Of a DNA stretch of 64,000 nucleotides, positions 63,314 through 64,000 are shown piece by piece. The position numbers were made by a program, and so were the translations under genes. The stretch lies in assembly GCA_003550305.1 (NCBI GenBank), contig QKYT01000490.1, positions 22,104 to 86,103 of the forward strand, read 5' to 3'. Each line of letters begins with the position of its first letter. The first letter of the stretch is position 1. The notes under the pieces were generated by a model. It saw only the letters and a program-made list of their open reading frames with translations, had not been told where the DNA came from and searched no databases. Source of the DNA: Glomus cerebriforme (taxonomy: Eukaryota > Glomeromycota > Glomeromycetes > Glomerales > Glomeraceae).

Positions 63314-64000
63314 AGTTATTATTAACTAAACTAACTAAACTAAAAAAATAAATAAATTTACAATTTTATTTCAAAAAAAAAAAAAAAAAATTGTAAAATT
63401 GTTGAGTGGGAATTTATTGGCATATTTATACAGAATTCCGGAAAAACTCTAATATTCGTTTGTGTTATTCATTTAACCAATTGTGTCTTTCATAAATTTC
63501 CTTTTTGGAAGACAATAACAACTTCGCCGCAGGTATGTAATGAGGCGTATTTTAGATAATTCAGTGTAGCCATGTTGATCATTCTAAATGATTCTAGAAA
63601 AAGTTAAATCTATTACACTATTACAATTTTATGTGAGATTCTCAAATAAGCATGTCAATACAGTTAAATATTCTTTTCCAAACTCCGAAAATTTTCGAAT
63701 ATGTCAATTTTTGCTTAACGCTTCATTAACTCTTTTTGACGCAGTAAATCACATGATTTCACATGATTGAAAACAATGGACCTTGGAAGTAATTTTAAGG
63801 ATTTGTTATTGGTTTTGTTAATCTGATATTTTTATCCCCAACATAATTATAATTTATTTTAGATCTAAATTTAAATACTTTTTTTTGTTCAGAAAGATAA
63901 AATTATTTAGATATTTATATTAATTTGAACTATATAAACTCTTTTTTTTTTTGACAGATTAATTATATTTATTGTATTATAATATTCAAACAATAAATAC
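63314..64000. promoter_or_regulatory. Upstream region of the ZNFX1 homologue
   Basis: AT-rich sequence 5' of the ZNFX1 homologue, with an A run at 63374-63390. A 60-codon plus-strand frame (63588-63770) has no recognisable features, and I do not call it a gene. The window ends before any further gene is visible. Confidence 0.4.

Noticed and set aside
1..64000. tRNA and rRNA genes
   Set aside because: I looked for the T-arm box-B pattern and for rRNA-like GC-richer conserved blocks and saw none. A covariance-model search would be decisive.

Overview
The window is AT-rich eukaryotic DNA with short introns, mostly GT-AG, and long low-complexity intergenic stretches. It most resembles a Glomeromycotina (arbuscular mycorrhizal, Rhizophagus-like) fungus. 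This is an inference from base composition, intron style, a decayed kinase gene of the cysteine-headed TKL type expanded in these fungi, and a Fanzor relic. No ribosomal RNA, tRNA or CRISPR array was seen. Exon models were built by hand from splice sites and reading phase. Every multi-exon model given as intact stays in frame from ATG to stop, but none has been checked against transcripts.

Layout. 1-5347: gene-poor, with an unidentified decayed coding stretch (about 1500-2260, minus) and a broken TKL-type kinase (3796-4840, plus). 5348-9088: an FAD-dependent lactone oxidase (minus), a 217-bp MITE, and the ESCRT-I subunit VPS37 (plus). 9123-17531: mitochondrial-type tyrosyl-tRNA synthetase (minus, 8 exons) divergent from glycogen debranching enzyme (plus, 16 exons). 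18035-26464: RalGAP beta-subunit homologue (minus, 14 exons) and a PlsC-type acyltransferase (minus, 9 exons). 27451-33863: AVT-type amino acid transporter and a membrane-anchored GH35 beta-galactosidase (both plus). 34053-36573: relic of a Fanzor (eukaryotic TnpB homologue) with an N-terminal helix-turn-helix, split by a 330-bp hAT-like MITE that carries a perfect 8-bp target duplication. 37478-38464: NMNAT/POF1-type nucleotidyltransferase (minus).

39047-63313 is the most striking part. A 4,725-residue RNF213 (mysterin) homologue (plus, 7 exons) and a 2,237-residue ZNFX1 homologue (minus, 20 exons) lie tail to tail, 1.3 kb apart. These are the two families that define the RZ finger, and in animals both are linked to innate immunity. 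The RNF213 homologue keeps the CBM20 domain, two AAA+ modules and an RZ finger. It has no visible RING, its RZ finger has Tyr where His is expected, and it carries an acidic repeat-encoded insertion. The ZNFX1 homologue has an SF1 helicase, NFX1-type zinc fingers and a canonical RZ finger, and its reading frame needs a 5-nt micro-exon.

How the genes relate: most are unrelated housekeeping genes (translation, glycogen breakdown, membrane traffic, lipid and NAD metabolism). The RNF213-ZNFX1 pair is the only neighbourhood with a shared rare domain, and so the best candidate for a linked function.
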